From NCBI RefSeq assembly GCF_014287775.1, contig NZ_JACOOZ010000008.1, positions 1 through 64,000 on the forward strand: 64,000 bases of DNA, given 5' to 3'. Below, piece by piece: positions 8,108-16,827 of this stretch (positions are counted from its first letter, which is position 1; each line of letters begins with the position of its first letter). This stretch comes from Eubacterium_G segne (GTDB lineage Bacteria; Bacillota; Clostridia; Lachnospirales; Lachnospiraceae). The position numbers and the translations under genes are program-made. The notes beneath the pieces are model-generated. The model did not search any database. It was given only the letters and a program-made list of their open reading frames with translations, and had not been told where the DNA came from.

Positions 8108-8141
8108 GTTTATTATACCTCTTTTATCGACATAATTTATT

Positions 8142-8150
8142 TGCTATAAT
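8142..8150 (+). promoter_or_regulatory. extended -10 promoter of the oxidoreductase operon
   Basis: TGCTATAAT is a perfect extended -10 element. No good -35 box is present at 17 bases, which is typical of extended -10 promoters. The gene starts 38 bases downstream. Confidence 0.65.
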
Positions 8151-8188
8151 GGAAATCTGAAATTTGAAAGAGAAACAAGGGAGAAAAA

Positions 8189-9745
8189 ATGAAGAGGATT
8201 GTGATTATTGGGGCGGGACCGGCAGGCCTTACAGCTGGTTATGAACTACTGAAAAAAGGTGGATATGAGGTTGTTATATTAGAAAAAAGCGATAGAATAG
8301 GTGGAATATCCCAGACTGTACGTTATAAGGGCAACCGAATGGATATAGGGGGACATAGATTTTTCTCGAAGGACGATAGGGTAAATGAGTGGTGGCAGAA
8401 CATAATGCCTACTCAGGGAGCACCGTCATTTGATGATAAGGTGTTAGGCAGAGAGAAAACTTTAGCTGACAAGGGACCTGATCCTGAAAAAGAAGACAGG
8501 GTAATGCTTGTAAGAAACAGAGTGTCAAGAATTTATTATTCAAAGCATTTCTTTGACTATCCGATTTCTTTAAAATGGAGTACCTTAAAGAACATGGGAT
8601 TTGGGACTACAATTAAGGCAGGTTTTAGCTACCTTCATTCAGTATTTAGAAAACTACCGGAAGATAATTTGGAGAATTTCTATATAAACAGATTTGGACG
8701 TGTGTTATATTCAATGTTTTTTGAAGGGTACACAGAAAAATTATGGGGAAGACATCCAAGGGAAATATCAGCTGACTGGGGAGCACAGCGTGTAAAGGGA
8801 CTATCCATAACAGCCGTTATTAAGGATGTATTTAAGAAAATTCTTCCAAAGAAAAATGACGGAGAAGTGGAAACATCACTGATTGAGGAGTATGTTTATC
8901 CTAAATTCGGACCGGGACAGCTTTGGGAGGCTGTGGCAGATGACATTGTAAAAATGGGTGGAACTATTGTAAAAAATAGTGAAGTTAAGTATTTAAACAC
9001 TGAAAATGGAAAAATAAAAAACGTTGTTTGTTTAGAAAATGGACAGGAGAAGGTTTATGAGGGAGACATATTTATGTCTTCTATGCCTGTTAATGATTTA
9101 ATTGCAGGAATTAAAGGAAGCGATATTCCGGATATTGTTGCAACATCAGCAGCAGACCTTCCTTTTAGGGACTTTGTAACTGTAGGTCTTTTGCTTAACA
9201 AATTAAATCTTAAGAATGAAACAAAGATTAAAACATTAAACAACATTGTGCCGGACTGTTGGATATATGTTCAGGACACAGGGGTAAAGCTTGGAAGAAT
9301 ACAGATTTTTAATAACTGGTCACCATATATGGTAGAAAAGCCTGACGAAAACGTATGGATTGGTCTTGAGTATTTTTGCAGAGAAGGGGATGAATTCTGG
9401 AACATGAGTGACGAGGAATGCATTAACATGGCAATTAATGAATTGGTTTCAATGGACGTAATTGACAGAAATGACGTTATTGATTCTCACAGAGAGCGCA
9501 TACAGAAGGCATATCCTGCATATTTTGACGGATATGATAACATGGATAAGATAATTGATTATTTAAATACTTTTGATAATTTATTCTGCGTAGGAAGAAA
9601 CGGACAGCACAGATACAACAACATGGATCATTCTATGGTTACTTCCTTTGAGGCGGTTAAGGATATTATTAATGGCATACATGATAAAACAAATGTATGG
9701 AATGTAAACACAGATAAAGAGTACCATGAAACAAAGGAGCAGTAG
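8189..9745 (+). CDS. FAD-dependent oxidoreductase of the amine-oxidase / UDP-galactopyranose mutase-like group
   Basis: The 518-residue protein starts with a Rossmann FAD/NAD-binding loop (VIIGAGPAGLTAGYELL, residues 4-20). The second FAD motif follows (VVILEKSDRIGGIS, about 28-41), then MDIGGHRFFS typical of the NAD(P)-binding amine-oxidase family. The C-terminal GRNGQHRYNNMDHSM resembles the FAD-binding end of sugar mutase and desaturase-type relatives. The reaction cannot be named. Its partner nine bases downstream is a large membrane protein with GT-C-like features, so a role in envelope polysaccharide or lipid modification is inferred. The start follows AGGGAGAAAAA. Confidence 0.82.
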   Translation: MKRIVIIGAGPAGLTAGYELLKKGGYEVVILEKSDRIGGISQTVRYKGNRMDIGGHRFFSKDDRVNEWWQNIMPTQGAPSFDDKVLGREKTLADKGPDPEKEDRVMLVRNRVSRIYYSKHFFDYPISLKWSTLKNMGFGTTIKAGFSYLHSVFRKLPEDNLENFYINRFGRVLYSMFFEGYTEKLWGRHPREISADWGAQRVKGLSITAVIKDVFKKILPKKNDGEVETSLIEEYVYPKFGPGQLWEAVADDIVKMGGTIVKNSEVKYLNTENGKIKNVVCLENGQEKVYEGDIFMSSMPVNDLIAGIKGSDIPDIVATSAADLPFRDFVTVGLLLNKLNLKNETKIKTLNNIVPDCWIYVQDTGVKLGRIQIFNNWSPYMVEKPDENVWIGLEYFCREGDEFWNMSDEECINMAINELVSMDVIDRNDVIDSHRERIQKAYPAYFDGYDNMDKIIDYLNTFDNLFCVGRNGQHRYNNMDHSMVTSFEAVKDIINGIHDKTNVWNVNTDKEYHETKEQ

Positions 9746-9754
9746 GAGGTAAAG

Positions 9755-11968
9755 ATGCAGTATCTTATGTTTGTAGTGGGAATAGTGGTTCCAATAATTT
9801 TACTTACATTATTCTTTAAAAAGAAAATATATTTGTCCTATAACAAATATATTTGTTCAGCTATAATAGCGGTTTTAATTGCTTTAGTGTTGGAAGTATT
9901 TACTTTTAACTTTAATAGTTTTGAAAATACCAGAAGTGATAAAATGACCGTGTCTGCGGATATTAAGACTTCTGAGGTAAAGTCAGATGGGTATTTAAGC
10001 CCTGAGTTATACGGAAGCATTACCAAATCTGCATCCACTGAAAAAAATATATACACATTGGAAATGCAGGGCGTTGATGCTAAAGTAAATAATATAGACG
10101 TTATACCGGATTCTAACGACAGGGCAATAGAATGTAAGGTTTACTATTCTGATGAAGCTGTAAATAAATATACTGAAAGTGGTGATGAAAGTGTAATTGT
10201 GCCGTCAATGAAATCCACGGGACATATGCACCCCCATTTTGCCGGAAAGTGTCGTAATCTGAAAATTGAATTAAAGACAGATTTAAACAGTGAAATAAAT
10301 TCAATTCAGGTTAAATTGAATTACCCGGCAAAATTTTCATTTGATATTTTCAGGGTACTTTTGGTTGCTGCAATATGCTTTATGGGATTTGTAATATATT
10401 TTACAAGAGGAAAAGGATGTTTGCAGTTTAACAGAAATTCAAACCGACAGTTTGCTGCAATTATGGGACTGGTTGTAGTGGAAATTGTATTTACGGTATT
10501 TTTGTCAATTGCCGGGAATTTACAGTTTAACGAAAATGGAAAAATCCAGAGTATTAATTTTCAGGATACACAGGACCCGTATCAGGAACTTACATTGGCA
10601 ATAACTAAAGGAAAGGTTGACCTTAATAGTCTTAATCCGGAAACGGAGATTCAGGAAATGCGGGACATTAAGGAACTACAAAAACTCCAAAATCCTTATG
10701 ACTGTAGTCAGCGTGATGGATTAACATATAAGTGGGACAGGGCATTTTATAACGGAAAATATTATTGCTACTTTGGAATAGTGCCTGCACTTGTGTTCTA
10801 CCTTCCCTATTATCTGGTAACAGGGCATATGCTTAAAACAAAAATTTTAGCACTTTTGCTAGTAGTGATTATAGAAATGCTTATGGCGGCGTTAGTTTAT
10901 GCCATAGCAAGTCAGTACAAAAAAAGACTTAACCTGTGGGTGGTTATGGCTGCAATACTAGGTTTTACAAATGTGTCAATGGTTCTGTTTTGTATAAACG
11001 GAAGTAAATTCTATGAAATAGCAGCTGCCTCGGCGTTAGCTTGTGCATTGGCAGGACTTAATTTTATAGTGAGGGCTTTTGATAACAAAAAAATGACAGT
11101 GGGAAGCCTTTGCGCAGGGGCAGCTTTTATGGCGTTGTCAGTTGGATGCAGACCTAATTTTATTCTTGTAAGTTTTGTGGCAGCATGTCTTATGTTAAAT
11201 GGGCTTGCTAAAAAAGGCGGATATGTTGCAAGTGGAAATAATAAGATAAAGACATATTTAAGCTGTGTTTTCTCAAAAAGCAATATAACAGCCATATTAG
11301 CCATTATTGTACCTTATGTTGTTGTAGGTTTGGGACTTATGTATTACAACTACATAAGATTTGATTCGCCTTTTGAGTTTGGAGCAAAGTATCAGCTTAC
11401 GGTTTTTGACACGGGATATTATGGCATGACGGATTTTGGAAAGATTCCGTTAATGATTGCAAGGGCATTACTTATTCCACCTACTATCAGTGCAACGTTC
11501 CCTTATGTAAATGCAGTATCAGAAAGCAGCAATTATTTGGGATATTATTACGGAATGAGCTATATGGGAGTTCTTGCTCAACCTATAATGTGGACAGTTA
11601 TTCTTCTTGGATGGTCCATGAAGCGTGGAATAAAGGATATGGGACATAAAGCTTTTGTTATGTTATCAGTGATTGTGGGAATTTTAATGTGTTATGTTAC
11701 CACAGCAATGGGCGGAACATCCCTGAGATATTCCGTTGACTTTGCATGGTTATTCTTTATTCCTGTTATTTACATTGTGTTTGACATGTATGACAGGGGA
11801 AGAAACAGAAAAATTACAAAGTATATTTTAGTTCTTGTTGGAATATTGACAGTGGCAACAGTTATGATAAATGTACTTTTATGTATTTCACCGACATGGA
11901 GTAGTATAAGCAGGAAGGTGCCGGAAATTTTTTACAGAATAGAAGAAATGGTGGTATTTTGGAAATAA
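9755..11968 (+). CDS. large polytopic membrane protein, possibly GT-C-type glycosyltransferase
   Basis: 737 residues. An N-terminal membrane segment pair (about 1-50) is followed by an extracellular region of about 140 residues, then around ten further membrane segments from residue 195 to the C-terminus. A conserved-looking soluble stretch (about 290-345), with DRAFYNGKYYCYFG before a membrane segment, is reminiscent of bacterial GT-C or ArnT-like proteins. No catalytic motif can be verified. A good AGGAGG lies seven bases before the ATG. It is translated from the same operon as the FAD protein. Function unassigned; envelope glycan assembly is an inference from membrane topology and neighbour. 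Confidence 0.75.
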   Translation: MQYLMFVVGIVVPIILLTLFFKKKIYLSYNKYICSAIIAVLIALVLEVFTFNFNSFENTRSDKMTVSADIKTSEVKSDGYLSPELYGSITKSASTEKNIYTLEMQGVDAKVNNIDVIPDSNDRAIECKVYYSDEAVNKYTESGDESVIVPSMKSTGHMHPHFAGKCRNLKIELKTDLNSEINSIQVKLNYPAKFSFDIFRVLLVAAICFMGFVIYFTRGKGCLQFNRNSNRQFAAIMGLVVVEIVFTVFLSIAGNLQFNENGKIQSINFQDTQDPYQELTLAITKGKVDLNSLNPETEIQEMRDIKELQKLQNPYDCSQRDGLTYKWDRAFYNGKYYCYFGIVPALVFYLPYYLVTGHMLKTKILALLLVVIIEMLMAALVYAIASQYKKRLNLWVVMAAILGFTNVSMVLFCINGSKFYEIAAASALACALAGLNFIVRAFDNKKMTVGSLCAGAAFMALSVGCRPNFILVSFVAACLMLNGLAKKGGYVASGNNKIKTYLSCVFSKSNITAILAIIVPYVVVGLGLMYYNYIRFDSPFEFGAKYQLTVFDTGYYGMTDFGKIPLMIARALLIPPTISATFPYVNAVSESSNYLGYYYGMSYMGVLAQPIMWTVILLGWSMKRGIKDMGHKAFVMLSVIVGILMCYVTTAMGGTSLRYSVDFAWLFFIPVIYIVFDMYDRGRNRKITKYILVLVGILTVATVMINVLLCISPTWSSISRKVPEIFYRIEEMVVFWK

Positions 11969-12009
11969 ATAAGCGGTGGGGAATTTAATTCCCTGCCGCT
12001 TATATTTTT
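11968..12009. terminator. bidirectional terminator between convergent genes
   Basis: A long inverted repeat with outer arms ATAAGCGG/CCGCTTAT and inner arms GGGGAATT/AATTCCC, with A-rich and T-rich flanks on both sides. It serves the membrane-protein gene from the left and the CYTH gene from the right. Confidence 0.85.
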
Positions 12010-12452
12010 GAAAGATAGCTATTGTGATAGTGTCCGTCATTTGTCACATCTTTTCCAAACCATTTAGGAGGAACAAAGGAGTTAGCATCTTCAATGGAAC
12101 TAAACTCAACCTCAACTAGCAGCATACCTGCAAATTTCCCCTCAAATATATCAAGTTCAGCAGTGTGACCGTCTTCTAAAGGTATAAGAAAACGTGTTTT
12201 AGTTATGATATTGCCATCGGCTTTTTCCCGGAGGTGGTAATAACTCTTTTCATTTAAAGGAAGATTATATTCTTCCCTTGCCATCATGCCACCGCCTTTA
12301 TAAGTTAGAAAGTACTCATCATCCTGCTTCCTGATGCGGACTACAGGGGCAGTATTTAAATATGCCTGTTCTATTTTATGACATTTGTAGTCGTTTAAAT
12401 TTGCGGGCAAATCAAGGGGAAGATATTTTCTCTCAATTTCCATTGGCTTCAT
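12000..12452 (-). CDS. CYTH-domain protein (triphosphatase / adenylate cyclase-like fold)
   Basis: A 150-residue protein with the CYTH signature ExExK at its start (MEIERKYL, residues 4-11). The alternating charged tunnel strands follow: VRIRKQDDEYFLTYKG (about 38-53), KTRFLIPL, ELDIFEGKFAG and LVEVEF. The C-terminal GKDVT matches the family end. Members hydrolyse inorganic triphosphate or thiamine triphosphate. AGGAGG eight bases upstream fixes the ATG at 12452; an upstream in-frame ATG at 12500 lacks a binding site. Divergent from the DJ-1 gene. Probably a triphosphatase, exact substrate unknown. Confidence 0.88.
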   Translation of the reverse strand: MKPMEIERKYLPLDLPANLNDYKCHKIEQAYLNTAPVVRIRKQDDEYFLTYKGGGMMAREEYNLPLNEKSYYHLREKADGNIITKTRFLIPLEDGHTAELDIFEGKFAGMLLVEVEFSSIEDANSFVPPKWFGKDVTNDGHYHNSYLSKI

Positions 12453-12553
12453 AAATAAAGACCTCCTTGTACTAATTTGTATACTGATATTGTAACACAA
12501 AAGTTAATAAACCTTACGGCAAATAATAAATTTGTTAAAAATTCTTTATAACT

Positions 12554-12581
12554 TTGACACACGGCAGGTGTATGTTATACT
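12554..12581 (+). promoter_or_regulatory. promoter of the DJ-1 family gene
   Basis: TTGACA at 12554-12559, a 16-base spacer and TATACT at 12576-12581, followed by a GGAGG site and ATG 12619. Confidence 0.75.
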
Positions 12582-12618
12582 TGTTTTTGAATTCATATGT
12601 TAGGAGGAATAGTGGATA

Positions 12619-13170
12619 ATGAAGACAGTATATGCATTTTTGGCAGATGGAATGGAAGAAGTGGAAGCTTTGATGGTAATTGATTTGTTAAGAAGAACAA
12701 AGAAATTAAATGTTGTTACGGTTTCCGTTAAGGATGATTTGTTAGTGGAAAGCTCCCATAAGATTAAACTTTTTGCTGACAAAAACATTAACGAGATAGA
12801 TTTTGAAAAAGGAGATTGCATTTTCCTTCCGGGAGGAATACCGGGGACACCTAATCTTGCAGCCTGTAAGAAACTGACAGATAATATAGTTGAATATAAC
12901 AGACAGGGTAAATGGCTTGCAGCTATATGTGCAGCACCAAGTATTTATGGACAACTTGGTTTGTTAAAGGATGTAAATGCAACAAGCTATCCGGGTTTTG
13001 AAGATAAGATGGATTGTAAAAATTATGGTGGCAGAGTTGTAACAGACAAGAATTTTGTTACGGGAAAAGGACTTGGAGTGGCATTGGAAATGGGACTTGA
13101 ACTAATAAGCGTGTTGGTGGATGAGGAGACAGCAGGACAGGTGGCAGCTGCAATACAGTTTGACAGATAA
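12619..13170 (+). CDS. DJ-1/PfpI family protein
   Basis: The 183-residue protein has the DJ-1 fold order: an N-terminal FLADGMEEVEA loop with the conserved Glu (about 14-17), FLPGGIPG (about 70-77), the nucleophile elbow AAICAAP with Cys near 103, and a C-terminal GKGLGVALEMGLELI. It belongs to the YajL/DJ-1 glyoxalase or deglycase-like group rather than a protease. Cytoplasmic and monocistronic, as a separate promoter precedes it and the next gene has its own promoter. Confidence 0.92.
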   Translation: MKTVYAFLADGMEEVEALMVIDLLRRTKKLNVVTVSVKDDLLVESSHKIKLFADKNINEIDFEKGDCIFLPGGIPGTPNLAACKKLTDNIVEYNRQGKWLAAICAAPSIYGQLGLLKDVNATSYPGFEDKMDCKNYGGRVVTDKNFVTGKGLGVALEMGLELISVLVDEETAGQVAAAIQFDR

Positions 13171-13185
13171 AATAAGCATAAAAGG

Positions 13186-13338
13186 TCAATTCAGCCAAGC
13201 CTGAATCACCTAAGCTCGAATACGCTTTGCTTCTTCTCGCTTCGTTGATTCAGCAAAGTAAAATAATCAATTCAGCCAAGCCTGAATCACCTAAGCTCGA
13301 ATACGCTTTGCTTCTTCTCGCTTCGTTGATTCAGCAAA
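13186..13338. repeat. 72-bp sequence in two direct copies, 81-bp period
   Basis: Copies at 13186-13257 and 13267-13338 are identical as far as I can read. They start TCAATTCAGCCAAGC and end GTTGATTCAGCAAA, joined by nine bases. Each copy has internal inverted ends (CTGAATCA / TGATTCAG). A reversed fragment of the left end (GCTTGGCTGAATTG) occurs at 13400-13413. This looks like a REP- or MITE-like mobile palindromic element rather than a gene. Confidence 0.9.
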
Positions 13339-13340
13339 TA

Positions 13341-13398
13341 TAAAATAAACAAAAAGCAAAATTGGCTGCAAGCAGCCTTTTGCCTTTTGTTTATTTTA
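13341..13398 (+). terminator. very long hairpin, terminator-like
   Basis: Arms 13341-13369 and 13372-13398 pair almost completely around a two-base loop (inner GGCTGC/GCAGCC, outer TAAAATAAAC/GTTTATTTTA). It probably ends transcription of the DJ-1 gene on one side and belongs structurally to the repeat element, since the inverted element fragment follows at 13400. Confidence 0.65.
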
Positions 13399-13427
13399 TG
13401 CTTGGCTGAATTGTTCAAAAAAACTTA

Positions 13428-13456
13428 GTGACATAGGGGGATTTTCGTGATATAAT
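13428..13456 (+). promoter_or_regulatory. promoter of the tig-clpP-clpX-lon block
   Basis: GTGACA (13428-13433), a 17-base spacer and TATAAT (13451-13456). It lies 114 bases before the trigger factor start. No CtsR-type heptad repeats or CIRCE inverted repeat are evident, so heat control through those repressors is not supported here. Confidence 0.75.
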
Positions 13457-13569
13457 GTTTTTCTGTGTCAGGGGATATTATGCCCTTATGTTATGTTAAA
13501 AAATAAATTTTAAGAATGGATAATTATGGGTGGAGCTCACACCCGGTTAAATCTCAAGGAGGAAGAATA

Positions 13570-14850
13570 ATGAGTTTACAGGTAGAAAAGTTAGAGAATA
13601 ACACAGCAAAACTTACAATCGAGGTAGAGGCTTCAAAATTTGATAAAGCTATTCAGAAAGCTTATCAGAAAAATAAGAATAAATTTAACATTCCGGGATT
13701 TAGAAAAGGAAAAGTACCATATGCTATGGTTGAAAAGATGTATGGTGCAGCAGTATTTTACGAGGATGCAGCTAATGAACTTATTTCAGGAGCTTATGCA
13801 CAGGCAGCAGAAGAATCAGGATTAGAAATTGTTGCACGTCCGGAAATTAACGTTACTCAGATTGAAAAAGGCAAGCCTTTCATATTTGAAGCAGAAGTTA
13901 CAACAAAGCCGGAAGTTAAGCTTGGTAAGTACAAAGGAATCAAGGTTGAAAAGGCTGATGTTACAGTAACAGATGAAGAAGTAGCAGAAGAGCTTGATAA
14001 GGTTAAAGAGCAGAATGCAAGACTTGTAGCAGCAGATGATAAGGCTGTTGAAGACGGAGACCAGACAACAATCGATTTTGAAGGATTTGTTGATGGAGTT
14101 GCATTTGAAGGTGGCAAGGGAGAAGATTATCCTTTAACAATTGGCTCACATTCATTTATTGACACATTTGAAGAACAGCTTATTGGAAAGAAAGTTGGAG
14201 AAGAAGTTGAAGTTAATGTTACATTCCCTGAAAACTATCAGGCAAAAGAACTTGCAGGAAAGCCTGCTATGTTTAAGGTAACAATTAAGGAAATCAAAGT
14301 TAAGGAATATCCTGAATTAGATGATGATTTCGCTCAGGATGTTTCAGAATTTGATACCTTAGATGAATACAAGGAAGATATTAAGAAGAATCTTACAGAA
14401 AAGAAAGAAAAAGAAGCTGAAGCTGAAAAGGAAAGCAAGGTTATTGAAGCTATCGTAAATGATGCAGAAATGGATATACCTGAAAAGATGGTTGAAGCAC
14501 AGGCTGAACAGATGCTTGAAGAATTTGCACAGAATATTGCTATGCAGGGAATTTCATTTGAACAGTATTTACAGTTTACAGGTGCAACAGTTGACCAGAT
14601 GAAGGAACAGGTTAAGCCACAGGCACAGGCAAGAGTTGAATCAAGCCTTGTTTTAGAAGCAGTTGTTAAGGCTGAAAACATTGAAGCTACAGAAGAAGAA
14701 GTTGAAGAAGAAATCAAGGAAATGGCCGGAAGATACAACATGGAAGCTGACAAGCTTAAAGGTTTATTAACAGATAGCGACAAGGAAAATCTTAAGAAAG
14801 ATATTTGTGCAAGAAAAGCAGCTAAATTTGTTGTAGATGAGGCTAAATAA
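13570..14850 (+). CDS. tig: trigger factor, ribosome-bound chaperone and prolyl isomerase
   Basis: Binds the ribosomal exit tunnel and folds nascent chains. The 426-residue protein shows the ribosome-docking signature FNIPGFRKGKVP (about residues 39-50). The FKBP-like isomerase domain runs about 150-240 (GDQTTIDFEGFVDG, GSHSFIDTFEEQLIG), followed by a long charged helical C-terminal domain. AAGGAGG before ATG 13570 decides the start over the in-frame ATG at 13516. clpP follows 27 bases after the stop, as is common in Clostridia, joining folding and degradation. Confidence 0.97.
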   Translation: MSLQVEKLENNTAKLTIEVEASKFDKAIQKAYQKNKNKFNIPGFRKGKVPYAMVEKMYGAAVFYEDAANELISGAYAQAAEESGLEIVARPEINVTQIEKGKPFIFEAEVTTKPEVKLGKYKGIKVEKADVTVTDEEVAEELDKVKEQNARLVAADDKAVEDGDQTTIDFEGFVDGVAFEGGKGEDYPLTIGSHSFIDTFEEQLIGKKVGEEVEVNVTFPENYQAKELAGKPAMFKVTIKEIKVKEYPELDDDFAQDVSEFDTLDEYKEDIKKNLTEKKEKEAEAEKESKVIEAIVNDAEMDIPEKMVEAQAEQMLEEFAQNIAMQGISFEQYLQFTGATVDQMKEQVKPQAQARVESSLVLEAVVKAENIEATEEEVEEEIKEMAGRYNMEADKLKGLLTDSDKENLKKDICARKAAKFVVDEAK

Positions 14851-14877
14851 TTTAATTATTAAGCAGGAGGTATAGCA

Positions 14878-15459
14878 ATGGCATTAGTACCTTATGTCAT
14901 AGAGCAGAATTCCAGAGGTGAACGCTCATATGATATTTATTCAAGATTATTAAAGGATAGAATTATCTTTTTAGGAGAGGAAATAAATGATGCAGTGGCT
15001 TCTACAGTTGTTGCACAGTTATTATTCTTAGAGTCAGAGGATCCGGGCAAGGATATTCATATGTATATCAACAGTCCGGGAGGTTCTGTTACAGCAGGAA
15101 TGGCAATATATGATACAATGAATTACGTTAAGTGTGATGTATCAACTACATGCATTGGCATGGCGGCAAGTATGGGTGCGTTCCTTTTATCCAGCGGAGC
15201 TAAGGGAAAGAGATATGCCCTTCCAAATGCTGAAATTATGATTCATCAGCCATTAGGCGGAGCACAGGGTCAGGCTACAGAGATTCAGATAGCAGCAGAG
15301 CATATTTTGAAGACTAAAAAGAAATTAAACGAAATTCTTGCAGCTAATTCAGGAAAGCCGGTTGAAGTTGTTGAAAAAGATACAGACAGAGATAATTGGT
15401 TAAGCGCTGATGAAGCAAAAGAGTACGGTTTGATTGACAATGTAATCAAAGAAAGATAA
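14878..15459 (+). CDS. clpP: ATP-dependent Clp protease proteolytic subunit
   Basis: 193 residues, normal length. The catalytic triad is visible: Ser in GMAASMGAFLL (about 98), His in IMIHQPLGG (about 123), and Asp in DTDRDNWLSADEAKEYGLID (about 172). It forms the 14-subunit peptidase chamber used by ClpX, whose gene follows. AGGAGG lies eight bases before the ATG. Confidence 0.98.
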   Translation: MALVPYVIEQNSRGERSYDIYSRLLKDRIIFLGEEINDAVASTVVAQLLFLESEDPGKDIHMYINSPGGSVTAGMAIYDTMNYVKCDVSTTCIGMAASMGAFLLSSGAKGKRYALPNAEIMIHQPLGGAQGQATEIQIAAEHILKTKKKLNEILAANSGKPVEVVEKDTDRDNWLSADEAKEYGLIDNVIKER

Positions 15460-15469
15460 AGATAAGAAT

Positions 15470-15493
15470 AAGGCACCGCAATTGTGGTGCCTT
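15470..15493 (+). terminator. clpP-clpX intergenic hairpin (weak terminator or processing site)
   Basis: AAGGCACC and GGTGCCTT pair around an eight-base loop, followed by only a short T-poor tract (AACTT). It may attenuate transcription or stabilise the clpP end of the message. Confidence 0.5.
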
Positions 15494-15527
15494 AACTTGG
15501 ATTTTATGTCAAAACAGTGAGGTAAAC

Positions 15528-16811
15528 ATGGCAAATAAAAAAATTATTGATGAGAAATTATATTGTTCATTTTGCGGTAAGCCGGAGAGTCAGACAAGAA
15601 GACTTATTGCCGGACCGGAAGGTGTGTATATTTGTGATGAATGCGTTGAAATATGTGCAGGAATCGTGGAAGAAATGTACCATGAAGAGGAATCCGGTGC
15701 TACACAGGAGATAAATCTTTTAAAACCAAAGGAAATTAAAGAATTTTTGGATCAGTATGTTATAGGTCAGGATGAGGCAAAAAAGGTTTTGGCAGTTTCA
15801 GTATATAATCACTACAAACGTGTTTTATCAGACAAGGAATTAGATGTTGAATTGCAGAAATCCAATATTCTTTTGTTAGGACCTACAGGTTCTGGAAAGA
15901 CATATTTAGCTCAGACATTAGCAAAGATATTAAATGTTCCATTTGCCATTGCAGATGCTACAACTCTTACAGAGGCAGGATATGTTGGTGAAGATGTTGA
16001 AAATATTTTGCTTAAATTAATTCAGGCAGCTGATTATGATATTGAAAAGGCTGAGCATGGAATTATATATATTGATGAAATAGATAAAATTACAAAAAAA
16101 TCAGAAAATGTTTCTGTCACAAGAGATGTTTCAGGTGAAGGTGTACAGCAGGCATTACTTAAAATATTAGAGGGAACAGATGCCAGCGTGCCACCACAGG
16201 GTGGAAGAAAGCATCCTCAGCAGGAACTTATACCTATTAATACTACAAATATTTTATTTATTTGTGGTGGAGCTTTTGACGGATTAGATAAGATTATAGA
16301 AAAGAGATTAGATAAAAGTGCAATTGGATTTAATTCACCGGTTCGTGAAAAAAATGACCACAAGACAGATGAATTATTCAAGCAGGTTATGCCGGAAGAT
16401 TTAACTAAATTTGGAATTATTCCGGAATTTATAGGACGAGTTCCTGTTACGGTTTCATTGGATTTCTTAGATGAAAAGGCATTAGAGAGAATACTTACAG
16501 AGCCAAAGAATGCATTGGTAAAGCAGTATAAGAAATTATTTGAATTAGATGGAGTTAAGCTTACATTTACAGATGAGGCAATACATGCCATAGCTAAGCT
16601 TGCAGTGGAAAGAAAGACAGGAGCAAGAGGACTTAGAGCCATTATGGAAGATGCGGTAATGGATATAATGTATGAAACACCATCTGATGACACCATTGAA
16701 GAATGTATAGTCAACGAGGATGTTGTAAATGGATTAGCAGATGCAGAAATAAAGTACGCACCTTCAGGAACTAAACCTAAAACAAAGAAAAAAAGCGGAA
16801 AAACCGCATAG
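15528..16811 (+). CDS. clpX: ATP-dependent unfoldase ClpX
   Basis: 427 residues. The N-terminal zinc-binding domain has two CxxC pairs (CSFCGKPE at about 11-18, and CDECVEIC at about 37-44). The AAA+ core has Walker A GPTGSGKT (about 118), Walker B IYIDEIDK, the IGF loop that docks ClpP (SAIGFNSP, about 263-270) and the sensor-2 GARGLRAIME. Unfolds tagged substrates and feeds them to ClpP. Confidence 0.98.
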   Translation: MANKKIIDEKLYCSFCGKPESQTRRLIAGPEGVYICDECVEICAGIVEEMYHEEESGATQEINLLKPKEIKEFLDQYVIGQDEAKKVLAVSVYNHYKRVLSDKELDVELQKSNILLLGPTGSGKTYLAQTLAKILNVPFAIADATTLTEAGYVGEDVENILLKLIQAADYDIEKAEHGIIYIDEIDKITKKSENVSVTRDVSGEGVQQALLKILEGTDASVPPQGGRKHPQQELIPINTTNILFICGGAFDGLDKIIEKRLDKSAIGFNSPVREKNDHKTDELFKQVMPEDLTKFGIIPEFIGRVPVTVSLDFLDEKALERILTEPKNALVKQYKKLFELDGVKLTFTDEAIHAIAKLAVERKTGARGLRAIMEDAVMDIMYETPSDDTIEECIVNEDVVNGLADAEIKYAPSGTKPKTKKKSGKTA

Positions 16812-16827
16812 GTATCAAGGAGAAAAT

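Noticed and set aside
13186..13338. CRISPR-like array
   Set aside because: Only two 72-bp copies with a nine-base gap, far outside repeat and spacer sizes, and no cas genes in the window.
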